Shown here piece by piece: positions 51,280 through 62,857 of a stretch of 64,000 nt of DNA. The stretch lies in the NCBI RefSeq assembly GCF_026212465.1, contig NC_080059.1, forward strand, positions 7,513,811 through 7,577,810. The letters run 5' to 3'. The first letter of the stretch is position 1, and each line of letters begins with the position of its first letter. The notes beneath the pieces are model-generated. The model was not told where the DNA came from. It was given only the letters and a program-made list of their open reading frames with translations, and did no database searches. The DNA comes from Amaranthus tricolor (Eukaryota; Streptophyta; Magnoliopsida; Caryophyllales; Amaranthaceae). The position numbers were made by a program, and so were the translations under genes.

Positions 51280-54200
51280 ATGTCTCAGAAAAGAACCCAA
51301 GATGATTGTTCTATTTCTGGTACTAGGATTGATTTAGATGGTGATCTTAGTCCTGATGATAAGCGTAGGAAGGGTACTCCTTCTTTTAGAAGGTTTTGAT
51401 CTTTTCTTGTTCTGGGTTTTGTTTTTGTTGTTTTTTATGTTTGCATGCTTTTGTTTTTTTCTTTTTTGATTGAATTGGTTTGTGGGTTTGACATATAAAT
51501 GGAAATTGTTGATACCCATATGTATATAGGATGGGCCGAACACTCACTTTTATATGTATGCCGAATCATTTTGACTAGTATTTTTATTTTAGGGTTTAAT
51601 CAAATGACTTGAGCCATAGCTAGATAGACCTGGACCCAGATTCTCCTCTGCTTACCTGTTCACTCTTTGTTTGATTGTCTTAATTTTGATTGTTTATGCA
51701 TCTTAGGAGGAAATGAGGTAATGGGCATGGCTCAATGTTGGTACCCTTTTGTAGGTATTGGTTTATTTATGAGGTATTGGTTCGGTTTGGTTTGGTTTTA
51801 TTTTTGGAATGAATTTTGAAGAAGTTTTAATGAGTTATTGTATTGCTATAAATCATGTTTCTATATGCTATAAGTTGATTTCTGCACGTTGTGTTGACAA
51901 ACCTATATCTTCTTTGTTGTAAATATCATCATTGTAGGATGGGGGAAATTAGCTGAATGGGTCAAAATGAGAGGATTGGTGCAATTATTCTAATTATTTG
52001 CGTAGTCTAAGTGGGTTAAGCCTTTTGAAGGAGGAGATATTTGATTTCTGTATTAGTAATGATGTTTTGTGATAAAGGAGATTTTTTTGGTGTTTATATA
52101 TGACTTTATTATTGATAGGATATCATTAGGGCATTCACCTTAAGCTAATAGAAGTCTTTTTTTAGTGCATTAGTACTGTAGTTTTCTCTTAATGGGTGTG
52201 CTATTGGTATGAATGTGTCTCTTGTGTTAATTAATGTCATGTATGAAGGGTTAATTATAAACAACTTCTCTGTTATCTGTTATCACTAATAAGGTTAATG
52301 TTGCGTACATCTAACCCAAACCTCATTCTGGGTGAGAGCCACTTAATGGCATTTGATAATGGAATTTGTTGCAGTAGATGGTTCTTATACGCCAATCCTC
52401 ATCCAAGTGAAAGATAGAACTTTTGTATAATAGGGAGTGACTTGAATTTTCGGAAATGGAAAATGCAATTTCTTTCTTGGTTTCTGCAAGTAAGATGACG
52501 TTGAAATCGGCATGAATCCTTTGCTTATACTTTTGTGACTTTCTAGCTCCTTCAAAAATGCGGCTGTGTAGTTGTAAGAAATAGATGGATGTAGTTTTGT
52601 TAGCATGAGTTCTATTAGAAATGGATGGATGTAGTTTCACTGTTAGCTCTACTTGTACTAATGTGTATGTTTTTATCAGACATTCTCTGCTTAAATGTTT
52701 TTTGTGATGTCTTTATTGCTTTGTATTTTCTTTGAGACGATTTAGCATATGGCAGATAAAATTTCTGAAATTTGTGTTTTTTTGTTTGGCATTATAGTGT
52801 GGTCCTGGAGGTGATGAAACTAAAGAGTTTCCAGAATGCGTTGGAGCCTATGCTTCGTAGAGTTGTAAGTGCCCACAAACTATTCTATGTAATAAGCTCT
52901 GTCCAAGTAATGGCATGCTGCTTTTTCTTTGCCGTTTTTCATTAATGAAACTTTATATAAAATTGCAGTTCATAAATATTGTTTTCCTTCTACCCTGTGC
53001 AATAATGACAAGTTTTTTCGTCTCAAATTATAGTGGAATGTTAGATGACTTATTAAATCATATGTATTTCTTTACTTATGTGAAGTTATGTGAAGTTGTA
53101 GATGATATTTGCTACCAAGGATCAATCGGAAACAATATTTTCATTCACACTAAAAAAGGTTCAGGTTACATCGGACCCTTCAAACCCTGCTTAGGTGGGA
53201 GCCGCTTCATGGCATTGGAGTAATAAAATGTTGTTTTTGTTTACTTATCTTTAATGCGTGCTTTGCTAAGTTGGAATAGCATCAAATGTAATGCTAACTA
53301 ACTAACTATACTAAAGGTGATTCATTCATAGACTGGCTTGGGATTGTGAAAAATGTTAAAATATCTCAAGCATGTAATATGACATTTAGCTTAGCAGTCC
53401 GTCTTATGTGAGACCGTCTCACAGTGAGACAACCTCAAAACAAGAAGCCCATAAGCTAAAAGCTTCTATTATTGGGCTATTTAACCCCAAGTATGAGATG
53501 TGTCTCATGGTGACACCGTCTTATACAAGAATTTGCGTTAACTTAGAGGTTGGAACAGCCACCATAAATGTAAAATCCGTGTATTGTGGAAAGTTATGGC
53601 TACTTAACGATAATTTACCTTCTTTAGGTCAAGGAAGAGGTTGAATCTGCTATAAAGAAACACGTCTTGAGTTTGAAGCGGTGAGAAACTTGTATATCTT
53701 GATGACTATAGTAGTGAAAACTATGGCTATGATTTTAATAAAACTGATATGACTTCCGAAGATAGATATCTTAACAGAATTGTTCAATATTTCCCTTAGG
53801 AATTCCGATGAAGATGTATTTTCTTGTGAATTACGGAACCTACAACTGAAGTTCTTGAGCGCACTCTCTCTTCCAGTGTTTACCGGAACTCGAATCGAAG
53901 GCGAAGATGGCTCAGCAATTAAAGTGGCTTTAATAGATGCTGCTACTGAGGAAGTCGTCCGATATTCTCCTGAATCGTGTGCAAAAGTAGAAGTTGTTGT
54001 TCTCGAAGGAGACTTTGATGGTGATGAGGGAGAAAACTGGACTGTAGAAGAATTTAAAAACAACATTGTAAGAGAACGAGAAGGGAAGAAACCGCTTCTT
54101 ACCGGAGATGTACATTTATATCTGAAAGATGGCACTGGTTCTGTTGGTGAAATATCTTTCACTGATAACTCGAGCTGGACAAGAAGCCGTAGATTCAGAT

Positions 54201-56309
54201 TAGGGGCTAGAGTGATCGGGAATTATGATGGAGCTAGAATTAGAGAAGCAAAGACGGAATCGTTCATTGTCAGGGATCACCGTGGAGAGTGTGAGTACCT
54301 CGATTACTTTAAAGTTACTAAATGCCTCTATACATCTGTCTAATGGAACCCGTAAACTGTTCACGCAAAATTAACAATGCAAAACCATAATAAATAGATT
54401 TACTACGACCATTTGTTACAATATCATTTTTACATACTTCCTCTGCTTTTTAATAGTTGTTGGTTGCTATATTTCTGTTTTGCACGCTATCCAATTCATA
54501 ATTCTAATCTTTAATATCTTTAATTTCTATGATAAAAATTCTAAAAAGTTGGTATTATGAAAATATGCATTAAAACAAATCAAACAAAATCCCAAATGAC
54601 TATGTTTTACATTATACATTTCTGCTTTCATTTTTTCGAGTTTGGGTGTTTAAACTACTTGGATTAAGTTCTTTCAATGCTAACATCGAACAAGAGTAAT
54701 TGCATTTGGACCTTACTGTCCCTTGTATCTTGCGTGTTCTATACTAGTTCAAACTAGTATAGAGCACAAAAGATCACCCCCGATTTACCTTCGACAGTCA
54801 TATGTGAATTTCTCTACCGAGATTCAATTTATTATTATATTTATGCTCGTTCAGGTTCTGTGTGATGATGGTTAATACAGGATTGATACTTTTTTTTTTT
54901 ATATAATCTCGAGATATAAGCAACCATTTTTTATGACCATGCTGTCTGAGAAAAAGCTTCTTCTTGCAGTGTACAAAAAACACCATCCCCCGTCTCTATC
55001 CGATAAAGTTTGGCGACTGGAAAAGATTGGAAAAGATGGAGCATTCCACAAAAGATTAACCTTAGAAAGAGTGAGGACAGTAAAGGATTTCCTGATTTTG
55101 CTCAATTTGGATCCTGCACGGCTCCGAAATGTAAGAATTTTGGACTTGCGTTGTAGGCATTTTTTTTCTGTCAAATGATGTTTCTACTAAGGGTCAATCA
55201 GAAACAATCTCTCTGTTATCATTAACGAGGGTATGGTTGTGCACATTCGACCCCCACAAACCCCACTTATGCGAAAGCCATTTTTTGGCGTTGGGGGTAT
55301 GCAATGTTAATGCAGTGAATTAATAATTAGAAGGCCAAGTATTCATCATTGTGTTTTTAATTCATTTTCAGATACTTGGCTCTGGTATGTCTGCCAAGAT
55401 GTGGGAGGTGACTATAGAACATGCTCGAACGTGTGTACTTGATAAAAGAGTCTTCTTGTATTATTCTCCTATATCTCAGCACAGGAATGGCGTGGTCTTC
55501 AACGTCGTGGGACTCGTAATGGGGCTTTTTTTAGATAGCCAGTTTGTTCCTGTAGACAATTTGCCCGAAAACGACCAGGCATATTTCCTTTCCTCGTAAT
55601 CTAAACGTCAAGAAAGATACATTTTTCTTTATTTTATTGTGATATTATCGATTTTGAATGTCATTAACATAATCGTGATCTAAATCCCGTCCAGATTGAT
55701 TCACAAAGAATCGTCATCGAAGCTTTTCAACATTGGGACGGAGTGATCTCATTTGAAGATATGGAGTCGCTCATTGCCGTCTCTTCACAGACAACAAGCT
55801 CTCCGAAGACTGAGACGTCAGATGCAAGGAAGCTTATGACACCGCAGCAAAGTGTAATCGATTATACGCAACCAAGCACATCGTCTCCTGATAGTTTCTC
55901 TCCTCTCTATTCATTAGGATGCTTGAGCAGCCCGGATGATTTTCCCCTGCAGGCTATAGATGGCATAGACCTACGATATGACCAGGCTCTTGATATTCCA
56001 GTTCAAATTAGTAACTCGCTGTTTTGCCCATCTCTTTCGATGACTCAGTCTTTCCATGACGACAATCATCTAGGGTTCATGGACATTGACTATCCGTCTA
56101 TTCAATCGGAAAACATGAATCTGGAATCCCATACGGGATTACAGGATGCGTACAGTGGCTTCGTTAGGTCTCATTCTGCAGGTCTTACTACCAGAGGACC
56201 AGCTCAAAGAAGGTGGAAAATGCTTTCGAGTATTCTAAGATGGTTTCAGATACGGAGACTGGTGGTCACTAGAAAAGCGCCTTGTGCTCAAATACAAAAA
56301 ACTTGGTAA
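51280..56309 (+). CDS. calmodulin-binding protein 60 (CBP60) family
   Basis: Seven exons join in frame: 51280-51392, 52798-52864, 53628-53680, 53800-54290, 54970-55130, 55372-55578 and 55695-56309, giving about 568 residues. The N-terminus is MSQKRTQDD, then a basic KRRKG stretch and [20 protein letters not shown], typical of CBP60. The conserved core follows: [51 protein letters not shown] and [20 protein letters not shown]. The C-terminal region ends [19 protein letters not shown], where calcium-dependent calmodulin binding occurs in classical members. Relatives act in the nucleus on salicylic-acid and defence gene expression. Subgroup not assigned. Intron 6 has a GC donor (CAG-GCATAT). Introns 1, 2 and 5 carry SINE-like repeats and intron 2 a MITE. 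Confidence 0.93.
52247..52376 (+). repeat. SINE-like repeat, CBP60 intron 1
   Basis: It holds AACAACTTCTCTGTTATC, CACTAATAAGGTTAATG, TTGCGTACATCTAACCC, then GGGTGAGAGCCACTTAATGG and a TTGTTGCAG end. This is the fullest of the five copies. Confidence 0.55.
53118..53236 (+). repeat. SINE-like repeat, CBP60 intron 2
   Basis: It reads AGGATCAATCGGAAACAAT, GGTTACATCGGACCCTTCAA, AGGTGGGAGCCGCTTCATGG and ends GGAGTAATAAAATGTTG. Sense to the gene. Confidence 0.55.
53397..53537. mobile_element. small MITE, CBP60 intron 2
   Basis: The left end GTCCGTCTTATGTGAGACCG and the right end, on the minus strand, TCTTGTATAAGACGGTGTC are inverted copies over about 40 bp with internal TGAGAC words. It belongs to the same style of element as 4195 and 19640. 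Confidence 0.65.
54425..54655. repeat. Stowaway-like remnant, CBP60 intron 4
   Basis: The left end TACTTCCTCTGCTTTTTAAT resembles a Stowaway tip; the right end is not clear. A separate 24-bp hairpin, CTATACTAGTT-CAAACTAGTATAG, stands at about 54741. Confidence 0.3.
55190..55315 (+). repeat. SINE-like repeat, CBP60 intron 5
   Basis: It reads GGGTCAATCAGAAACAATCT, CTCTGTTATCATTAACGAGG, TGGTTGTGCACATTCGACCC, then GCGAAAGCC and a GGCGTTGGGGGTATGCAATG end. Sense to the gene. Confidence 0.55.
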
Positions 56310-57257
56310 TGGGTTTCTCTCGAAGCAATGAGGTACTGATGAATGTATATAACACCATTGTATTTTGGCAACTCTCGAGTCCCCGTCATTTTTTATCAGC
56401 AAAGCAACACATTTGGAATGTAGATGATAATGAACCGAACCTACTTGGGTTATGGTGGATCCTGTGTGTCGCACTAATGGTTGGTTGGAATGACAAATGA
56501 TGTGGTGGTCTTAGGCTGGACTTCCTACTTTCGGGTTTATGGGTTTTTTCTGTAAATAGCTCTGTTCCGAAAAAAATAGGCTTTAAGATCGGCTTCCCAT
56601 CGACAATAAGGTAAAAAGATTAGGATATGTGAATGTTTCGATTATTGAAGTCAAATATCTTTCAAGCTTGTACTTTGTATAGACGCATAAAAGCATTTCT
56701 TTGAGTTATAGCGCCCGACTAAACTCTGTTTAAGTCGAGGCTTGCAATCTAATGGGAAAACAATAATAACTCTTGAACTGATCTGGTTTAGTCGAGTCTA
56801 GTCTGTTGATCGAACTTTTAGCTTAATTCTTTGTCAGGAAGGATGTGTTTTTATTCAATTTTGTCAGTTTGGGCTTGTGAGCTACATGAGATGTGTTTTC
56901 AACTGCTCCATTCTATATGATGTAGTTTAAAGAAATAATAATGTAATTGTTATTTTTTCCTTTGTAGCTCAATCAAGTGGCCCAATATAAAATCTATACA
57001 TGACTACTGTTATAAAAGAACATTTCTTTGGTGAGATGGTCTTAAAACGAATAGTTGTATTCTCACAATTTATACTAGTTGGATCATTTTATTTATTTAT
57101 AGGGTACGTCTCATAGTTAAATAAAATGGGTTAAAATAATAATATATATAAAATTAAGAGAATGTAGAAAGTAAAAGCGATTAGTCATATCTAAAAAAAT
57201 AATAAATTCATTTGGCATACTACAATAAAAAAATGTGGCAAATTAAGTTGCACACAT
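56310..57257. other. CBP60 3' region and spacer
   Basis: The first few hundred bases are probably 3' untranslated region and polyadenylation region of CBP60. Around 57030-57120 a GGTGAGATGGTCTTAAAACG word suggests an old MITE end. No gene. Confidence 0.4.
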
Positions 57258-57870
57258 TTTCCTTTCCTGATCCAGCCACATAAAATTGTTAGAAATGGCT
57301 GAATACAAGGTCCTTAGATTCGGTAATTTACATCTCCTTTAGAAGCATGGCTGAACTACCAGGAAAACTGGTAGAAGAATCAGCCTTGGGTTTAAGAATC
57401 TGGACATCCCTTTCCTTTGGGTTGTCAAGGGCTGTGATAAGAACAAGTTACCTTCCGAGTTCCTTGCCGCACTCAGTCATGAAACAGGAATTGTTGTGCC
57501 GCTGTGTATCTAACTAGAGGCACTTGCCCAACGAGCCATAGGCTGCTTCATCACGCACTGTAGGGGGAACTTGAGGGTACCTTTGGGTGCCATTGGTGGG
57601 TCTCCCACAATGGAGTTATTAACCAATGAATGCATAAAATGGAGGATATTTGGAAGGTCGGAGTGAGACCGAATAAGGGTCCTGATAGATTCGTGAGACT
57701 GAGAATACAAAGAGGGTTATTATCGAAGTTATGTTAAGATTGAATAGTGGAAAAATTGAGAACTCAGTGAGTTTGAGAAAATATGCCGTAAGTGTAGTTA
57801 GCAAAGGCGGGAGCTTTGAGATATACTTAAACAAGTTCTTAAGCACATTGCTGAAAATGAAGCAGGAAAA
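57258..57870 (+). pseudogene. UDP-glycosyltransferase pseudogene (UGT74-like), 3' half
   Basis: The remains are in order but in shifting frames: KWLNT-RSLDSVIYISF-RSMAEL from 57294, then DIPFLWVVKG and NKLPSEFLAALSHETGIVVP, a TAA stop, LEALAQRAIGCFITHC (start of the PSPG sugar-donor box), then LVGLPQWS-PMNA in another frame, and finally VSLRKYAVSVVSKGGSFE near 57770, the C-terminal helix. In living enzymes the PSPG box reads THCGWNS; here Gly-Trp is lost. The N-terminal acceptor half is absent. Family members glucosylate small acids such as salicylate; this copy is dead. Confidence 0.85.
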
Positions 57871-58865
57871 AAAATTTATATTTATTATAAATAAAATATT
57901 TGTGTATTTAGCACAGCAGCTTGTGCAATTCAATTAGTTTACATTTAAATTTACATAAAATAACATTTTTGTATACATCAGTTGTTCTAAGAACATCAAA
58001 GTATAAAGAATACCATCAGTTGAGGAGCTCCCTCTGATCACGACCTCCTCATGATTAGGAAACTGATCAAAATAGTTGTTGGATTTGAAAAACTAATCGT
58101 TATCTCCTCCTTGATAAATAGATAATCATTTCTTCATCCAATTTCCATAAAACTCTACATCTCTTACTCTTTCTAATTACTTTATTTAATTACCAGATTA
58201 ATGAATCTCTCTAAGTACTCTTTCAATCTCTTGAATTATTCACTTAGTTCTTTAATTATAATACAAAAAGATCCTCATTTATAAAAAAGAAATTCAAAAA
58301 ATTAACAAATGACCAAGTTTTAATGTTATCATTCACAAATGAAAGTAATTTTTAATTTAAATAAACCATTCATATCATACAAGTCAGACATCAATGAAAC
58401 AAGATCATGACTATTAATCAAGTGCATTTTTAAAAAACGGGGCCCACAACTAGATTAATTAGTGCAAATTAAAACTTAATAGAAGTAGTTCTTATCATAC
58501 AAGTCAAACATCAATGAAATAAGATCATTATGAATATTTTACTTCACACTTCATATCATGCTATTAATTTAAAATACATATAATCTAAGAAAATCTTACT
58601 ATCACCATTCACCACCCCCTAAATTGAACTTCACAGTTCACACATTGCTTTCCATCAAATTATTATAACATTCCCTGACTAAATTTCATGTAATATGTGC
58701 TTTGAAGAATTATGGGAATAGAGCATATGTTGTTGATTCAAGTGGAATAAATATCATTTTTATCACCTACTCATTTACTTCTGACAACCTACCATGTAAT
58801 AAAAAAATATTCATGAAAAATAAATTAAATTTTTTTGTTTTTATTAGAAGTCAAACTTGAGCAAC
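57871..58865. other. spacer downstream of P450, no gene
   Basis: AT-rich. Two stretches share CATATCATACAAGTCA-ACATCAATGAAA-AAGATCAT (about 58371 and 58493), a diverged direct repeat of about 40 bp. Confidence 0.4.
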
Positions 58866-60917
58866 TCAAATTGGGATCCTTTCTTCAATTCTTACAGGCA
58901 AGCCACCTTGCATCTTTGCTGTCAACAAAGGCACATATACGGGTTCAAACCCGTCTTCCACCATTGGAACTACCCGAAACCTCTCCAAAACAGCAGCAAC
59001 TACCCTTTTCATTTGCAAGAAAGCCATCTCTTTACCAAGGCAAATCCTAGGTCCAGCTTGAAAAACCGGGTAAGAATACGGGTCACGAGGCACAAACTTC
59101 CACCTTTCCACTTTAGAGCCGTCTTGAACAACTTCGGGATCCTAAACAAATAATTTATAATGTCGATTATATGTTATTAAATGTTAGACTATATAACATA
59201 TTATGAGACCTCAACCATCAACTTAAACTTTTGATTGAGTTGAATCCTTTAACATGATATTAAAGGCCAGCATGACAAGAGCTCATGAGTTCGAATCTCA
59301 ACCAACCCTCATTTAAAGTGGCGTGACAAGAGCTCATGAGTTCGAATCTCAACCAACCCTCATTTAAAGTGGAATATTCGGCGCCAGGTATGAGGAGTGC
59401 CTATGTTGCATCCACACTTTTAGCCCAATGGGCTCTCGTGTGAGGGGACATGTTAAAGAATATAACATATTCAAGGTATTTCAACCATCCCCTTAAACTT
59501 TTGGTTGGATAAGTTTCTTGACATTAAATATTAATAAGTTATTAATGAAAAAAAAGAGTTATAATCAGATCAGCTCTAAAAAAGAGGTGATCATTGTGCT
59601 TACCTTATTGAGACTCCTATGTTCAACTTCCAACCACCTCTCAGGCTGGAACTCAAGCCAATGTGGGCCCCAAATCTTCTCTAACCTTCCCATAGCATAA
59701 GGGTGGTAAGTAATCCTAGTACCCTTCTTCACATATATCCCACCAGGAAGGATATCATCATCCATAGCCTCTTTAAGATCAGCTGCAACTGGAGGGTAAA
59801 GCCTCATAGTCTCACACAATGCAGCATGGATATAAACCATTTCTTTTGTTTCTTCAAAAACTGAAAAATTTTCTGTTATTTTCTTCTGTTTTCCTTTACT
59901 ATCAATCTCTTTTAGTATCTCTTCTTCAACTGATTTGTTCTTATGAAGTAGCCAAAAGAACCATGTCAAAGCTGCTGATGTAGTATCTCTACCTGCTAAA
60001 ATAAAACTAATCACAATATCACTCACAAATTTCTCATCCAAATGTCCAGATTTTAAGAACCTTGACAGTAAATCATTTGTTTCAAATAAAACAGTATTCA
60101 TCATCCTCTCCTGTTTTCTTTGCTTAACAAGATTATTAGCGAATTTTCGAATCTCAACAATACACTTTCTAAGCCTTTTTTCAGACCCTATATTCAGAAA
60201 TCTACTAATTTTCCAAAGAATTGGGAAGAAGGATTGATATCTTCTAGAACTTATCATTACAGCATCTTCAAATGCTACTGCAAACATAGCTTCTGGTAAA
60301 GAAGGTGATAAATATTGAGGATCATACCCAAAAGCTATCTTACAAATATTATCAAAAGCAAATCTTTTGAGTATATCTTGAAGATCAAGAACTGTTCCAT
60401 TCTTGGCAGCCTTAAAAAGAATTGGTATAAGACGATTTTCGAGCTCGAATTCGACAACATCTTGTACAAATGTTCTTAATGATTTAGTGTTGAATTCATA
60501 GCTAGCAATTTGTCTTTGAACTTTCCAAGTCTCACCATCAGAATTGAATATTCCATCACCTAAAAGGTCTCTAAGAACACCCTTTTGAAAAGGTCCTTTT
60601 TGGTAGATTGAGAAGCGAGTTTTGAGGATGTGTTCAACGATGATAGGATCAGCGGTCAGGATGCTCTTGACACCCAATGGACGGTGGAGAATGAAGGTGG
60701 AAGATGGGGAAGAGATGAGGAGTTTAGTGAGCCATTGAAATACATTATCCTTTTGCTGGTAAACAGCTATGAAATGACCTATTAGAGGATATGCTTTAGG
60801 TTGATTATTATCTTTTGTAGGAGCTGTTTGGAAGATGAAGATTTTGACAAAATAGAGTAGAAGAATTGATACAAGGATAAGTAGTGATGAATGTAAGAAC
60901 TGAAAAAGATCAAACAT
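58866..60917 (-). CDS. cytochrome P450, CYP94 family
   Basis: Two exons, 60917-59604 and 59141-58866, join in phase 0 (SLNK-DPEVV) and give 529 residues. The N-terminus is a membrane anchor (LLILVSILLLYFV). Expected motifs follow: AGRDTTSA in the I helix (oxygen binding), ETMR (ExxR), QPERW, and the heme loop FQAGPRICLGKEMAF with its axial Cys. GDGIFNSDGETWKVQR and the ending PLLTAKMQGGLPVRI are typical of CYP94. CYP94 enzymes hydroxylate the omega end of fatty acids or of jasmonoyl-isoleucine on the ER; motifs lean to the A/B subfamilies but do not decide. All key residues are present. The 462-bp intron holds a TRIM. A TATA-like box lies 61 bp upstream of the ATG. Confidence 0.95.
59182..59523 (+). 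mobile_element. intact TRIM retrotransposon in P450 intron, TSD TTAAA
   Basis: Two 73-bp LTRs, 59182-59254 and 59451-59523, start TGTTAGACTATATAAC or TGTTAAAGAATATAAC and end in ACA. TTAAA flanks both sides (59177-59181 and 59524-59528). A primer site (TGATATTAAAGGCC, decayed from TGGTATCAGAGC) follows the first LTR; a purine run (GTGTGAGGGGA) precedes the second. The inside holds a direct duplication of about 51 bp with GAGTTCGAATCTCAACCA, a word like a tRNA B box. It is antisense to the P450 gene. Confidence 0.92.
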
Positions 60918-60977
60918 GGCTTCTTAGTAAAGGGAAAATACAAATCATGTAACATGTTGCATTAGAATACACATACA

Positions 60978-60986
60978 TTATATATA
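60978..60986 (-). promoter_or_regulatory. candidate TATA box of the P450 gene
   Basis: On the minus strand TATATATAA stands 61 bases before the start codon, a usual distance for a plant gene with a short leader. Confidence 0.5.
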
Positions 60987-60999
60987 GTAGTGCTAAAAC

Positions 61000-61678
61000 A
61001 ATCATGATATCATGGCTGACCTATTATTTGGAAGAAAAGTGACATTAGATTTTGCAGCATAAAATAATAAGGAAGTTCTGAATATTTTCAACCATTAAGA
61101 ACTCTACCAACTACCCTAAACGGCTATAGAGCATTCCCACTCATATCAAAACTCTTGTAAGAGAGCTTTTAATTAACATGTTATTGTTAAATATATCATC
61201 GAACTTATACCCAACAAGACACCCAACAAGACCAGTAGAAACAGAGAGATGACTGCAAACAAGTCCGATAAGTTTTCATCTAAAATCAATTGGTAATAGA
61301 AGGAGTAGCTCATCAAGCTTATAGGTAAATCAACTTCTCTCAAATTCTTCGATGTGGATTCCTTCTGTCCCTTAATTTCGATGTGGATTCCTTTTGTCCC
61401 TTAGTTTGCTACCAGAGATAAATTGAAAGAGACGGATAATTATGGATATAGTTTTTCCATCAACATGGGACTTACTACACACGCGTAAATCGTGTAGCGT
61501 AGCCGTGCAAGTCAACATCGTCATTTAGAAAAAGTATTTTTGGTCAAATTATTAATATACGAAACTATCCATACCTGATAAAGTCACTTTTAATCATTTA
61601 TACAAAATGGCGAAACCTGAAAAAAAGAAGTGATGTCAATAATATAAAATAAAAAAGTTACAATCACCATCGAATAAA
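61000..61678. other. P450 upstream region and spacer
   Basis: No gene. A direct duplication of about 27 bp (CGATGTGGATTCCTT-TGTCCCTTA) lies at 61350-61402. Confidence 0.5.
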
Positions 61679-62857
61679 TTAAGGCAAATGCCCATGCCGT
61701 GTTTTCATATTTTGGAAGCAACGTGTAATGTCATCATTTGACATACTATGAAACAAATCACACTCAAAATAAGTTACACCAGCATCATTCAAAAACTCAT
61801 CACAAATTTTATTGCGTAAGTCGGTCTTGATAAACTTCATTGCAGAGAACATTCTTTCAATAGTTGCAGCGGATACTAGCAAAATCAACGCCAACTTCAA
61901 AAGCTTAAAAAAAGTTGGGCACGACTTATACAAATCAGTACAAACCAACGTTTTAGAGAGATCACCAAGAGTAGCTAAGTTTAAAAATCTCTCATCAGCT
62001 AGAAAAATTACCAACAAAAGCATCTAACTCAAAACTAAGACAATCAATGGCCAAATCATCAAAATCATCAGGATAAAGTTTTGCCACATTTTGAGTATGT
62101 TCTTTTTTTTACTAGGAGCATTTTTCAAAACAACACTACCAACACTTCTATTTTTTTAGCAAAAAACACTAAGAAAGTAAGAAAATTACCTTTCTTTATG
62201 GATGTTTCACTATCATGACCTCAAAAAGGTAATCCAAAAACAAAAGCAATAACATTTATTATGAGTAACTATTTACACCAGCAATATATATAAATACATT
62301 CAAACGATTCTTATAATCAATCTTACCTTGCTCCGATTGTTTATGTAGAGCAACTTGTATGGATTGATTTTGCATCATAAGATCTTCACATCTTTTTAAA
62401 CATTTATTACGAGTACTATTTACGCCATCAATATGTGTATCAAATCTTTTAATATTATTCCAAGTCCTAAAACCAACACTGGCGGATGCCTCTCCTCCTT
62501 GGAAACTAGAAGTTCAATTTCACTTGCAAATAAATAACAACACAAACAATAACAAGCATCATTTTTAGGACTATATTCTAACCAATTAGAATACTAAAGA
62601 TACCACTCTTCTTTAAAACGACATGTCGATCCATGCTTTATTTGCAGATAAAATTTTTCATGATGTTGATATGAAACTCTTTGAATATAAGCGTTTCTTA
62701 TCTCATCATGATCATTTACATTATAATATGATATTGGGTTTCATGATGCTTGATGTTCAGTTTGTTGAGTTTCAGCAAGTGAACTTGGTGAAATTTCAGA
62801 CCTTGAACTAGAAGAAAAATGTGATTCGGAAGCAAGTCTTTTAAAATACCTATCCAT
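61679..62857 (-). pseudogene. hAT transposase (TTF zinc finger, ZMYM1-like), internally deleted
   Basis: Reading from a probable ATG at 62857 (MDRYFKRLASES) the minus strand gives a serine-rich start, then NDACYCLCCYLF with the zinc-binding Cys of the TTF finger near 62560-62530, then GFRTWNNIKRFDTHIDGVNS and a KCEDLMMQNQSIQVA helix at 62500-62350. After a gap with many stops comes DDFDDLAIDCL and finally the hAT C-terminal dimerisation domain at 62023-61679 (VSAATIERMFSAMKFIKTDL), with the stop at 61679. The long catalytic middle is absent: about 1.2 kb remain where such genes usually span about 2.3 kb. Confidence 0.8.

Noticed and set aside
53650..54162. 170-codon minus-strand frame
   Set aside because: It is the antisense of CBP60 exon 4, whose plus-strand protein is clearly conserved.
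59270..59375. Possible tRNA gene because of GTTCGAATC
   Set aside because: No cloverleaf or acceptor stem can be built; the word belongs to the TRIM inside.
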